Of a stretch of DNA of 64,000 nt, positions 40,928-53,284 are shown piece after piece. A program made the translations under genes and the position numbers. The DNA is taken from positions 108,974 to 172,973 of the forward strand of contig JBNGIQ010009427.1 in assembly GCA_049999765.1 (NCBI GenBank), given 5' to 3'. The DNA is from Phaeoceros laevis. Taxonomy: Eukaryota; Anthocerotophyta; Anthocerotopsida; Notothyladales. Position 1 is the stretch's first letter, and the number at the start of each line of letters is the position of its first letter. Under the pieces are notes generated by a model. The model worked only from the letters and a program-made list of their open reading frames with translations. It searched no databases and was not told the DNA's origin.

Positions 40928-43900
40928 TTAGCAGAACATGAACATCTGATTTTTGGATGCCAACATTTTTTGGGATCGGGAAGTGCCCACTATGCGCTCA
41001 AGCTGCAAGCCACCAGCTAGTTGTGTCAGCAAGAAAGATCTTCTTATTCGCCAATCCAAAGAACTGTAGGTCTGCGCTTGATGGAAAAAGGGTTAATGCT
41101 TACCTGCAAGTTGTCAAATCGCGAAAATAGAACCGTGCAGGATGGACTCTCAACACCTTCTAGCATGTTTAACATCTGCATACACCGTGGTGAGAGCTGG
41201 AAAATTGGAACCCTTGACCTGCAGACCCTTGGGACGTTCATGGCTTACCTCAAAGTAGAACCTTTCATTGTCCGGTAGAGAATAGAAGACCAATTCATGG
41301 ATCCCACGTATCTGTTTACATCAAAGTGATATTCAACATTCTTCCTTCAATAAGCATGGGCAAGAACCTGGACAATATAGTGATGTACCTGGAATCGATG
41401 ATAAAAATGAGCACGCTCAGTGTACAGCATGATTTTTCTTTTTCTATGAAAAAACCATGCACGTGCACGAGAGATATCGCTTTGCTTGGTATACCTGATT
41501 AAAAGATGGTCAGTTCCGTAAAACTAGTGTGTGGTTACGAAAGTAGGGGCATGACTGTGGCTGAGTGCTTACTCTCCAAGAAGACAAAAGGAGGCCTCCT
41601 GAGACTTCAGGAAATTCCTTAAACGCACAAAGTCGAAGTACGAGCGTACAAACAACATAACACCGCCCTACAATAAGATGAGCATTTCCGATTGGCAGAG
41701 GACACGATAAGAAGCTGGAGCAGAATAACAAGATACAATGAACCCAACTTTCAAAACGCTACCCGACATCTTGGTTTGAAAAAACCAAGTATAGACATTC
41801 TAACCTGTAATGGATCCTTGATGCGTGGAAAAACCTGAATACAGAACCAACACAAAACCAGTTGCATACATCAAAACGCAAGTGCACATCGACTACAACT
41901 CTTGACATAGAGTTGTATGACGAGAGGACTCACCTGCTTCACAAAGAACTCAAAGCGAGCACTGTCAACTTCTGTGATGCTGGAGCAATTTATCCGTTCA
42001 TACACCTGAACAACAATCTAGGTGACTTAATTTTTTGATCGAGAATGGATGACCAGCATTCACAGTCTGAGACTCTAAACCATACCTGACGGACTTGCAA
42101 AAGAACTTTAGACAGCACGCCAGAGAAGGTTGATCGCAATTTAACCTTTACACCCACAGCAGAGAGCAATTACTAACAACAAACGCAATTGTGAAATCGC
42201 GAACTTCAAACAAGGAATACCAAAAGCGCTTGTCAATACAAAATCAGGAGCACAAGCTTGGTCACATACTTTTCCAGCATGGTTCACACAAGATCTGTGA
42301 AAAAGAGCGTTCACTCCTGCAAGGTCAGCAAAACCACTTTCAGACATGCATGGCTCCAGAACTAACATCACCAGGAACTACAGTCGGTGGAAGTCTCCAA
42401 CCTGCATCAGCAAAAGGCGACAGGAGTATGGTTTGTCGATAGTGCTGGGCATGCCCATTCAAGTACCTGGTAGTAAGGCACTATAATTAAGTATATTCTT
42501 TGATCATTTTGAGGCCGTGCTCCTAAGAAACAGTCCCCTCGACATAACACTTAAAAAAAGCACCCCAAGCACTGACTCCTACCATTCTCTAACTCGCATC
42601 AAGTCCACTCCATGTTGCTGACTCGGTATTTTGTTAACATGGTCAAAAATCGAGACTACGTGAGACCAGTTCTGTGTCACCAACAACAATGCACACCAAT
42701 GTAATATTTCTTGTAGCCCGCTCAGACCTGATTGTAAAGTGTCCTACTGGTTAATGCCAACGGCACCTGTCAAAACTTTTTCCTGCGTGAAACTACGTGA
42801 AAAAACGACCAAATGCTGGGAACCCGTGAGCATTCAATCCATGATCCTTCGAGGCAGCAATACCTGCATGAGGATGACATCGATGAAGTCGACTACTAAA
42901 ATCTGCAAAAAGACCATTAAACCAATCACAAAAAAGGTCTCATGACAGGTTACGATTAAGAATTCCAGACATTAGCAAAACTATTCAAAATTTCCAAACA
43001 AAGAATAGGGAATATACATCATTAACAAAGCAACATTTAACATGCGCCATTACCTCGATGGACGAGAGGAAGTCAATGTCTTTTCCTTTCTCACTTTCTG
43101 CTTCACCAATTTTCTGAAGCAGTAACCAGTAATGTGTTTAAGTTCCACATTCAAGTGTCCACGTACTTTCAAAGTCATAGTATTCAGACCACGTACTTTC
43201 AAGTCATAGTTTACTATTATGCTACTCACAGTCACAAGTCCAATAGGCGAAGCCACCACTATGTCTGATGAATAGAAGTCGCTGTAGAGTTTGATACTCT
43301 TTCTGTCCAGGAGTCACTTCAAAGAACAATTAGCGAAGAAACAGCCCATGAACCGGCATGACTGACCTAGTAGGACGTGCCAGCTTCCTTGTATTAGGAC
43401 TTGACGCATCCACTCGGGAAAGGTTAAGTCCACTCATAAAAAATACGGCTACAGTCGGTAATTTCTGCTAACCTGGTAAATTTCAAACCAATTCGGAAAT
43501 GATCATCGTTGTTTGCACTAAATAGTGCTCGGAAATCGGCAGGTTTTGCCTTCACCTGCTTTTGATGTTCGTCCATACCTTCAAGGTCTAGTTCTTCTGC
43601 TCCAAAGTCATCAAAGAACCTCTGCTTATGCTCAATGCTGCTCTGAAAGAACGACAACAGAGACATTGTTAGGATGGATGAACTCCACAGGGGCATTAAC
43701 GGTCAAAGCAGATGAAACCAAACTGCATACCTTTTGGGATGGGGGGGCAAGCTCTAGCAGTCGAGACACTACCTTGAGAGCAGTGCTTCTCAATGGTAAC
43801 AAAAACAGCACCTGTCAAAACCGTCAAACCTTTATAGAAATATCCAAACCGGACGGCATCATCTAGCTCACCACACCTAAGGATAATGTTGCAAAAGATC

Positions 43901-45541
43901 CCCTGGGTTCAACAACTCAGACCTTTGGGCGCGTGAAACCATGGTCTCGAGGTGCTTCAACAGTCTGAGCATCAGCTGCTTGACTCTGCAGCTTGTCGTT
44001 GTTCTTTGTCACCACATCTTTCGTTTGAAGCACATGGCTTAGCTAACAGATAATGACGGCGAGTTCAAGAGTCAGCAAACCAAATCCGGCAGCAAATGAG
44101 TCTCAAACGCATACTGCAACCTTCGAATGTACCAACAAGCAAGTACCACGTGAAGCAGGTAAGCATCCATAATGCTCAGGTCTTCCTTTTCAGCAGGATA
44201 TCCTGACCGTCTCGAATGGTAGATATCCCTGTAGCTCCTGCCTGCGCAGTTGCATCAAAAGCCACTGTCATCCATGCTTGAAGCCTTGCTAAAAGTTGAA
44301 TGACAAGAGAAGCCTTTCTGAAGTCTTACAAAGAGAAAAAAATTGACACTGTTGCTCAGATGCGAAGTCTCCCCACTGTGGATCGTTATGAAGCTCTTGC
44401 CAATGCTTTGCCAGTCGTTGCTTAACTCCGGACTCTGCCAATCCCCTGTTTACCTACAAGAACAGAAATAAGATAGTGCAAAAGTCAAGAACTGCATCGA
44501 GGCAGGAGTTTGAGTATGTGATGTGAGACAAGAAATTGAAAACCAGAGGTGTTATAAAAGACCGAGATAGTAGGCCGTGGACTTGTGGTGATCCACTTTC
44601 CCCCGTGCAAGCCTGCTGCAGAACACTCCTCAATAAAAGCTTGCTTCCCTTGCAACTTGGTAATTTCGTCCTCAGTCAGAATGTGATCAAGATGAAACTT
44701 GAAAGGACTGCACGACAAAACGTGTGATTGATCAGGTGAGATGGACAGAAACAGCGCATAAGAGCTTGTCACATGCACCAGTACCATACGTACTCTGCGT
44801 TGCTTGCAGCATCATGCCCACTACTTATTCGCTCGTCAGCTGCTTGATGATCATCTTGTTCGTCTCCTGAACTGTCATCTTCTTCATGTTTCAGATTGAG
44901 CTGCGTTGTTTTGCTTGGTCCTTGCTCTTTGTCCCGTCGAGACTTCAGGTGCAATTCTTGTCCAGCCATGTCTGCCACAAATTATGCACGTGATCAGCAT
45001 TGTCACATACTGTCGACCTCTTCGGTGACTTTACTGGTTCAAATATACCATCTTCCTGAGCTTCCTCTTCCAACCCCACGTCTTCCGTCTCATGTCCAAA
45101 GTCGGCGTCATCTCCTTCCTCCTCGCTGCTACTGGCACCTTGTTCTTCCCGTTGCCTGTGGTAAAGGGCAGAAAACGGTGGGTTGCCTGCTACATTTCAA
45201 ATACTGGGCAGTACGTCAGCAATTATTTGGTACCTCCTAGCATAGGCCTTGGCAAATGATCCACCATCAGCCTGCAAGGACTGCAAAAGTGCATTGTATG
45301 CAGACGAAGGTTCGTCCTGGATGTCCTCGTCTTCCTCCTGGATTTCGAATACCTGCCGGGAGGGCATTTCCTCCTCTACAAGGTGAGCCCTGGCAGATTC
45401 CCCAGCAGCACCACCAGGGAGAGCTCGTTTTTTGTTTCGTGGAACGGCGTTGGGGGCGCTCGATGGCCTCTTCGATCCAAATCCTTTTCCCCTTCGTCCA
45501 GCCATGTCCCGATTCTTGGATCGTATCGAAGGCATTGACAT
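40928..45541 (-). CDS. UTP25: UTP25 (DEF/DIEXF-like) U3 snoRNP-associated protein
   Basis: Nucleolar SSU-processome factor with a degenerate helicase fold. Many exons on the minus strand; the first is 45234-45541 and the last 40928-41002. The N-terminus is basic ([10 protein letters not shown]) then acidic ([15 protein letters not shown]). Conserved blocks follow in order: [63 protein letters not shown]-like, [15 protein letters not shown] and MLNMLEGV. The last exon reads [20 protein letters not shown] and ends MFC. The start is at 45541 or the in-frame ATG at 45505 (MAGRRGKGF). Not all internal borders were fixed. It starts only 167 bp after the ACD11 stop on the same strand. Confidence 0.85.
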
Positions 45542-45708
45542 GCAAACAGAACTCGATATTCAGGGTGCAGGGTTTAAGCCTTGCGGCTCTACCGTTACTG
45601 CTGTGGAGTGAAACAGATTGAATAAAGTCACTTCAGTTTCTCCTATCCGCCTGACATGAAGAAGAAGAAGAGCGTCTTTTGCGTGCTTGGCCGTGTCTAG
45701 GAGCCAAT

Positions 45709-46579
45709 CTACCAATCTAGACCAAGGTTGTTTGCAATGAAGAGGTTGTCCACATGGTGCGAGACGAGGGTTGCGGCTCGTGCAAATTCTCGTAGGTAGT
45801 CCCGAGCCGAGGAGTCTGCGCAAGCATCGTGCGCAAACTGCTGAGTGCCGTGCCAAGCCAAATGGAACTTAGAACCAGACAGGGCTGACATGATCTTACC
45901 ATCTTCTCCCAGCTTCTGGAGCAATTGCGATTTTTTTGGCAGCACAAAGAGTCCTGCACTGACAGCTTTCCTGATTGCCCAGCTATGGTGAGCGGCGAGC
46001 ACTTCCTGGTAGGCTTTGGCCGCAGGGTCTTTAAGCGACTCCGACTGAGCCCTGCGCACCGATCTAATCGCAGTGAGGAAGGAGGGGAAGCTTGCTTTTG
46101 CTGAAATGCACAAATGTAGGGAGGACGAACCCTGAGTCAAGAATGCCTTTGAAGAGTACTCTGATTAGGTCCACTCCGCGCTTCACTCGTAGCAGATTCC
46201 GGGTGCAACTCCCTGCGACCTTCACAGTACCTGCTTCTACATCAGATTTGATGACCGAGGGAAGCGTTTCAAGCTTGCTGGAGGCTTGAATCAGGTCGTT
46301 CACCTGTGATTCATCCCAGGGATTGACTCAGCCGGGTGCGGCCCATTCGGAACAAGATTCCGCGGCTGGGGACACTTTCCGTACCTTGCTCGTGTAATCC
46401 TTTTCTGCAAACTTGAAGGCAATGCCAAGGCAGTTGAAGAGGATGGAAACCCGGGCGCATGCGAGCGAGAAAGGCTCCAGACGCAGCACAGGATCGTAGC
46501 CTTGCTGCAGCTGACCGGCGAGATCACTGAAGGCCTCCGTCATGATCTTCAGGGGTCGTTCCTCCTGCGCGCCCTTCAT
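45709..46579 (-). CDS. ACD11: ACD11-like glycolipid-transfer (GLTP) domain protein
   Basis: Soluble lipid-transfer protein; Arabidopsis ACD11 moves ceramide-1-phosphate and restrains cell death. Three exons: 46385-46579, 46131-46303, and a third ending at 45709 whose acceptor is either near 46042 or about 20-30 bp upstream. The GLTP core is clear. The second exon has SCTRNLLRVKRGVDLIRVLF, with the Asp and basic residues of the headgroup site. The third has SLKDPAAKAYQEVLAAHHSW, where the conserved His recognises the headgroup. The C-terminal VDNLFIANNLGLDW is typical. A stretch near YLREFARAATL replaces the usual acidic linker. The start is at the first ATG of the exon (MKGAQEERP). Confidence 0.9.
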
Positions 46580-46902
46580 CGAAATTCTGGGCCTTCAACC
46601 AATCCACAAGAAGGAAACGTGGGACGTGTGTGATAGCCGGGCAATTTATGAGTCCTGGCAGCGTTGTGCAGCTAGCTACTTTTGTGCCAAATGTCAGCAC
46701 GTTGAACTCGGCCGGCTCTTCACCCTCACAATGATGGTCCCACAAATCACGACTGAACTACAAATTCCATTATGTCGGCAAATTCGCCAGCGGCTGAGTC
46801 CGCTTCTCTTGTCCAATCCCTTTCAGAAAGAACATCGGCAAGAATTGTCTGCTGCGTTTGAAAGCTGCCCGGAAGCAGTTCCCTGAACTGGTGACCAGTT
46901 GG

Positions 46903-47926
46903 TCATAAAGGCAAAAGGAGGACAGGACATGGAACAAACTCGGCCAGTAGATTTCCATCTATGTGTTTGGAGTGAATGGCCTCCATGCTCAAAACAACGA
47001 GATCCAGAGACATGTCGTCAGCTACCTCTCCAATGACCGCAGCGGGCCGCTTCCCTTCACCAAGCCTCTCCATCAAGCCGAAATTCTCGAAGCCACCTGC
47101 ATCATGGAAGCATCTTATTCAGAAGTCCCCCCCCTGCGTNNNNNNNNNNNNNNNNNNNNNNNNNNNNNNNNNNNNNNNNNNNNNNNNNNNNNNNNNNNNN
47201 NNNNNNNNNNNNNNNNNNNNNNNNNNNNNNNNNNNNNNNCTTTTGCAAGATACCTACCTTCAGCAAGGTGCCAACGAATATTCTTTAGTCTCAGATCATG
47301 ATCCGCTATTGTCTCCTTGCTATCTTCGTCAATCACTGCAACAAAAATCCAATCAGCTGTCTTGCGGTTCCGAGCTAAGATTTTCAAGGAAGCAAATGAC
47401 AAGATTGACCCATCCCCAAAAGATACAACCGAGACAAAAGGGGCAAGGAGTACACACCCACAACTGTGATGTCCGCACCATACTTGGTCGCCAAAGCTGT
47501 GGTCGTGGCTGCAGCCTGTGAACACACAGAACCAACCAAGATCTTCATCGCTCAGGATATCTTTTCTGCACAGTTACCAGGTAGCAAAGCGCCTTCGTTT
47601 GAACATTCATCTTTGCTACGTGAGAAGCAGACTGCACCAGTTGCGCCATGACAATTAGGTCATGCATTGAAGACATAATGCACTCTCACCTCCTGAAAGA
47701 TCAACAGTACACTGGCAAGCGTAACATGACCCACTGACCTATCTGAGGCAACAAGCGTAACATAACCACTGACCTGTCTGGTAGCCTCAGAAAGGTATGG
47801 GTTGCGATCCAAAATTGGCAGCAACACATGCTTGAATGTTGTTGCAGTGGCAACCACGGTAGGTCCATCACCTGCTGGCCGGACTTGTGCCCGAACTGGA
47901 CCATACCAAGAATTTCTAAGCGACAT
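46903..47926 (-). CDS. USP-like (adenine-nucleotide alpha-hydrolase fold) protein, plastid type
   Basis: Four exons are clear: 47774-47926, 47458-47515, 47258-47335 and 46903-47096, giving 160 aa from the internal ATG. Family blocks are FKHVLLPILDRNPYLSEAT, TTTALATKYGADITVV, VIDEDSKETIADHD, IRWHLAEG, GLMERLGEGKRPAAVIGEVA and IHSKHIDGNLLAEF, ending PVLLLPL. This is a plant family of universal-stress-protein-like proteins that normally carry a plastid transit peptide. The transit peptide is probably on an upstream exon, since the frame before 47926 is open to a possible acceptor near 47969. Biochemical function is unknown. The 100-N gap falls inside the last intron. Confidence 0.8.
47140..47239. 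other. Assembly gap (100 N)
   Basis: Placeholder gap inside the last intron of the USP-like gene; the coding exons on both sides join in frame. Confidence 0.99.
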
Positions 47927-48192
47927 AGTGCAAAGGCCCCTGAGCCTGGGCTTGAGGCCGACGCGTAATTCACCATAACACTAGGCAAGAAGCGCAAAAC
48001 TTGACAATTCACAGGGGAGCTCAACTCCACATCATGCAACCTAACAATACCAATCGGAGCTTGCAGTCTGCGAGCTGACGAATAGGACCACAGAGACCTT
48101 GTTGCAAGCATCACTATGAAAGAGACACGAGTCTTCAGTCCTAAAGCCCCTTACTGCAATGCAGCCCACAGCAAGAGGAGGTCTCTATCATC

Positions 48193-48375
48193 ACCTATCT
48201 GGTTGCCAGACATTTGATTCTTCGAGAGCGAAGGCTGCAACTGAGGATATAAACACGAAACTGAAGCCTGCATGCGCGCAGTGGCACAACCCCCCGGCTG
48301 TCGCACAGTCGGGCCGCAAGAGCGGTGTAGCCTCATTCCAAGAGATCCCGCAATTCCATATTGCACCACCGCCAT
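48193..48375 (-). CDS. Possible first exon (transit peptide) of the USP-like gene
   Basis: A minus-strand ATG at 48375 opens a frame rich in Ala, Ser, Arg, Gln and Gly (MAVVQYGIAGSLGMRLHRS, then GCATARMQASVSCL). This is the composition of a plastid transit peptide. It would supply the missing N-terminus of the USP-like protein. The downstream splice phase could not be matched to the exon at 47774-47926, so a further small exon or a different border is needed. Confidence 0.3.
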
Positions 48376-48933
48376 CCCGGGCCTCCTCCAAGCAGATCGC
48401 AGACAGCAGCAGACGAATACCCGCTCCCAGTAAAATCTGGCCAAGGTACACAGTGGAATTCAACAACAATTTGAAGGCTATGACGGCAGAATTGCATCCT
48501 CTCTGTCACTGCTCCCACGCCATACACCTGTCACAAGATCATAGCAACAAAGAGAAGCAATTCCATAGATTGCAAGACACTACCGGGTAATGGGCGACCA
48601 GGGAAGTGAGCAGAAAGGTGAAGAAATGGACTGCCTCGACCAGAACGAAGGCTCGAGACCCTTCCTTCCAATCTTATACCGTAGGCAGGATTACTTCAAC
48701 CGAGCAGGCCACCAGTACACGTCAGGTACCTCCTCCACGTAAGCGTGTGCCAGAACTCCTTGGCAAGTAGCAATTGCAAACTCTTTGGGTGCGCACGAGA
48801 CATAGACTTAGTTACACTAAACTCGTGTGAACAATTTTTGGAAGTCACATTGCATGCTAAATTTGCCGAGGCCACATGTGAGCAAAAATGAAAAGAATGG
48901 AAGATCCGATATTTATGTCGACGTTCTTGTTCC
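48376..48933. other. Spacer, no gene recognised
   Basis: Region between the USP-like 5' end and the SEC23-like stop codon. No motif recognised. Confidence 0.4.
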
Positions 48934-51900
48934 TCAACGAGACGACTCCTTCATATGGGCCGTCACATCGTGTGCAATCTGGTCTAAAAATGAAACGAAG
49001 CCCATACCAGTGGCAATGCCACTTCCATCCACGTCTTGTTCCTCAATGAGATGGCGCTCAAACGGCTCCGTGACGTCGTGGCCTCCTTTGATCATAAAAA
49101 GTCTAGGAGTAATGTTTCTTTCCTGCTTCAACCTGTTGATAGTTGATCGTAGTGCACCTGTACCAACCACACAGCAGAGTTTGATGAGTCATAGCTTGTG
49201 GAGACTAACCGATTGCAACAACGGAACAACGCCCACTCCACTCCACTCCAAATCAACAACAGCTCACAGTCCTTACTGTTGTGGGGTGGGGGGAAAGGTA
49301 TGGATGGATCGGCTGTTGGTGCATAATAAACGACAAGGGAAGTGAATGCGTCCAGGAAAAAAATGGGGCTGCCACTTGTTATCAAAGCAGCTCTGCTCAA
49401 GGAATGCCGTGGATAGGCCTGCTTGTCAGGTGTAAGATAGGATGACAACACAGGGTAGACTGCTCGAAGTAGATAGGAAGGCTCCAGTGCCCTGCAAACC
49501 GAAATCAGAGACAACAGAGGTAAGAACTCTGCTATAAGTACAGAAGAGCAAAAGCTGAACGCCAACATGGCTGAAGAAACTTACCCAAACAAGCAGTGCA
49601 GATATATCCTGTAATCGGGATGCACACCCTCCTCATGTACCCGTAGAAGTGGATTCCTCAAAAGTGCAAAAACCAGTCTGGGAAGAGGTTGCAGCTGTGT
49701 GCATTTCGAAAAAGTTACATCCAGACGAGTCATGGTGTTTGGCTGCCCAGGCTGAGCTAATTTACAGTAAGTATTATACTGAGAGGTCAAAATCACAAGC
49801 CAATCATGGAGTAACAGCCGTCCTTCTTTTACACCTTCTTCCAAGGAGATTCGCATAATCTGCATAGAACTGCAGCATCAGAGACCACTCTATCCAGTCG
49901 TACACATTTATAACTACTTCACCACCAAACCACAGAGCAAAGAAACCACCACTTACCTTATGAGTAAGAATCGAGAGGATAACCTCTGGATCAGCACCTT
50001 CATAAAGCTCGATGTAATTTCGAGCCACACCTAGCTGAAGAGTTCGTATTCTTAATCGCCTTTGCACTATAAATTTTGGCCTGCAGGAGGATCAACCACA
50101 GCAACGGCTCAGCTTTTACCTCTGAAGGTTGACAAATAATGGCATGGCCCTACAACCATCACCACTCCAAGCTAGCACCTTTTCTGTGTTGTACTTTCAG
50201 TACTGGGCGACGTAACAGTGAGCTTCTCTGTGTCTCCAAGAGGGACCAACACAGAATATTGAAAAGCAATTTGTAGGACAGGAGGGGCCTCTTGGTCTCT
50301 GCAAGAAAAATTTCAATGCTGTTAGAACCCTGAACTGGTAAGATGATCTCACATCTGCACCAACTAAGAACAAAGACTTAGCTCGTTAGGGAATGTGCCA
50401 ACCTCGGGAAGCCACTTGAGTTCTTAAACTCAAAATCATAAGCATATGTCTGGTAAGGATTGCAGCAAATAATGTGCTGCAAGTTGTCATATTGAGGATC
50501 GGCAAAGAAATGGCCATACTGTGAACAGGCAACAACAGAAAGTCACTACAACAATCTTCAAACTTCATTGCCAGATGGACTACATGCACAGCCTAGATAT
50601 GGCATGCATGACGATTGCACAGAAGTAGAGGGTTTGATTCCTTACAGCTTGAGAGATCTTGAACTCTGGTGAAGTTCGGAGCCTCAAAACACATCCAAAT
50701 GCAAATGGACGGGTGAGCATGCGGTACCTATAATCGCAACAGTCAGAGGCAACAGGATTCAACTAATAACAGCTTGGAGAAACTACGTAGCTTTGCCTGA
50801 CCTGCTCAAAGAGTGGAAGAAGTGAACCAATTCGAGAGGTAAGGACATACAAATCCTGGGGTAATGTTGCCTCATCTGTGTCGGAGTAGAGAAGTAAACT
50901 TCCACCACTTTCAATACTTAAGTACTTTAGTGAAGCCAAATCTGTATACTCGTCTGTAACAGCAAAAAGATCCACGCAGACCCCAGTTTCCACTGCCATT
51001 GCAGCCTGTCGACATGCCAATAAAGAGAAGACACATCAGGGTAAGTCACGAGCAAATCCAATAAACCTACACAATCCTGAGTCTGCACATTACATACCAC
51101 TTCCTTGTAGAAAGATGTTTGCTCAGGAAGGAGAGCCTTGTCAGCATCAAGCCCCTTGCTAGTATACTGCTCTCCATAACGCCTTGTATCCAGCTGCCCT
51201 GCACCATAATCTGGTGGACCCGAAAGGAAAGCAAACACTCTAGCTGCAAGCGTACACAGCAATGTCAAACTTATGCACCAACACCAAGCTTGTGTGCCAA
51301 CAAAAGTTGCAAATTTAGAACAGAGGCAGAAGCAAAGAGGTTTACCGAGGGCATATGTAGATCCCTGTCCTGTGCTGAGGTATCTGATGAGTGCTTCCAT
51401 AGCCATACCAAAGCCTCGGCCACCCATGCTAATCCCTTCAATCCCTTGACCTGCAGCTGTAGTCCTCTCCCATGAGCTGGTGGGCCTTAGGGTGTCTAAC
51501 GCTGCGGCAATGTTCTCCTTGTTACCTTCGACCTGACAACCAGGTAGAAGAAACAAGGGCATTCATACACCATTTTGTGCAGTAGTCCTATGCACCAATA
51601 TCCAATGCATCAGTTCTAATAATCTATCTGACAATGTTCCCAGGATTGCCAGATACTTACTGGAGCCAAGAAGCTCAATAGTGGCATGGCATCATCCAAA
51701 TCCACAGAAATTCTAGCATCCGGTTCTGCTGGGACCATAACTTTCTTGATCAAGGGAATTGCTCCTTGTACGTCATAAAGCCCCAGCTTATGGCTGAAGG
51801 TCATTAGCCCAAACAAAGCTCCAGGACCGACAGCTGTGTATTTCAAGCAACAGTCACAAGTTTAGATTTCCCATCTCTCTATCCCATAGAGTAACGAATG

Positions 51901-52704
51901 CTCAGCTAAACAAGTGGAATGAGCTGTTTGCGAACCTTCAAGAGCAGCAAGAAGAGCACTCTTGACGAGCTCCAAAAATTCCTCTGAGGCTGCACGACAG
52001 GTAGAAGGCATCGTTCAGTAAGGCACAAGCCGTAAGAACGCGAGGGTGGTATTAGGCCGGTGCATGTCTAATGATGAAAAGGGTCATGTCTTGTCACCTC
52101 ATACCTGAAAGATCAATGGCAGCGACGTACACAGGTCTAGCCTTCAGGTCTTGATCAGAGCTGTACCCCTCTTCTGATCACAGATGAATTTCGATAAGTG
52201 TTCTGCCAAAGCTTTAATTTTGAGAAATACTCCTCGAAAAATCTAACCAGTGCATACACCAGCAGCCTGAATTCCCACTGCAAAGTCCGCCCTTGCCCCA
52301 TGCAGATCTGAGCTGCGTAGGCCACTGCAAGTGGGAGCAATTCACGCTGGAAAATTGCAGGCGAGAAGAATTAGACCTTGGAAGTCGAGGTCGATGAAGG
52401 AGGACGAGAGCTCTGGGCAGGCCTGCGGATCACCGTAGCGGGCGCTGTGGTGGTTGGACAGGCGGTTGCGGTATCCGCAGAGCGCGCAGGTCCAGTGCCA
52501 CTGATACACCTCGCACAAAACGCTAATGTAGCCGTAGCAGCTATCGCAGCGGGGAAGCTGCTCGCCGTGTGCTCCAAGCACCGGCTCGTGCTCGTGCTCA
52601 TCGTGAGAGGCGAATGGCGTGAGTGTTGCGCCCCAGGGCACCCCGCTCGCGTCCAACATCTCCTCGTCCGCCGGACACCGGGCCAGTGACACCCTGACCG
52701 ACAT
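48934..52704 (-). CDS. SEC23D-like COPII coat protein
   Basis: A divergent SEC23/SEC24-family protein, closest in memory to Arabidopsis SEC23D (At4g01810), linked to ER export in the tapetum. About 14 exons; exon 1 is 52377-52704. A zinc-finger block is seen early: PRCDSCYGYISVLCE, then WTCALCGYRNRL, giving the CxxC pairs. The trunk domain follows: VYVAAIDLS, PGALFGLMTFSHKLGLYDVQ, RVFAFLSGPPDYGAGQLD, VCVDLFAVTDEYTDLASLK. Later blocks are LRIRTLQLGVARN and GRLLLHDWLVILTSQYN. The gelsolin-like end is LKQERNITPRLFMIKGG with HLIEEQDVDG and GMGFVSFL. The start ATG is at 52704. It is divergent from the ARMC8 gene, 580 bp away. Confidence 0.9.
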
Positions 52705-53284
52705 CGTACCCCTTCCCTGAGCTCCTTCCCTGATGAGCGATGGCCAAGCTTTGCCTGCTTAAGGCTATGCAGGTAGCTAGCTCCTCGAGCTGCGGAAGAA
52801 TGTGGCCTCGGAGTGCAGGCCGAGTACGGTTCGCACTTCGCAGTTGCATCCTAAACCCCTTTAGACAGATTGTTTTCGGGTCTAGTACGGTCTACGGAGA
52901 CTAACCGTCGAAGTTACGGGGTGGTTTGAAAGGAATGGATGAACGATGATGATGATGATACTATCGTAGATGATCATATCAGATAGACCGGGAAGCTCAG
53001 AGTCTCAGACTCTTGGAGTCTGCATCTGAAGGCCAAACAAGCGGGTAACTATCTAAATTCCCCGCTTGGCATTCAAAGATAGCGCTTCCCTATTTATTAT
53101 TAGTTACCTACCTATGTCCGTGGCATAGGGTACTTGTTGTTTGTCCGCTTTTACAGCATTTTGACTTGGACCTCCTGAAGCCTGAAGGTGTCGTGCCCTC
53201 TCAAGCAACGGTTGCCAGATTGGCTTGCCGGGTGTCAAACTCGGTTTCGGCTTTGGTAAGCTTTTTGGAGCAGCAGCGGCAGAA
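52705..53284. promoter_or_regulatory. Divergent intergenic region SEC23D / ARMC8
   Basis: Holds both 5' regions. A GATGATGATGATGATACT run lies near 52945. No other element was recognised. Confidence 0.35.
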
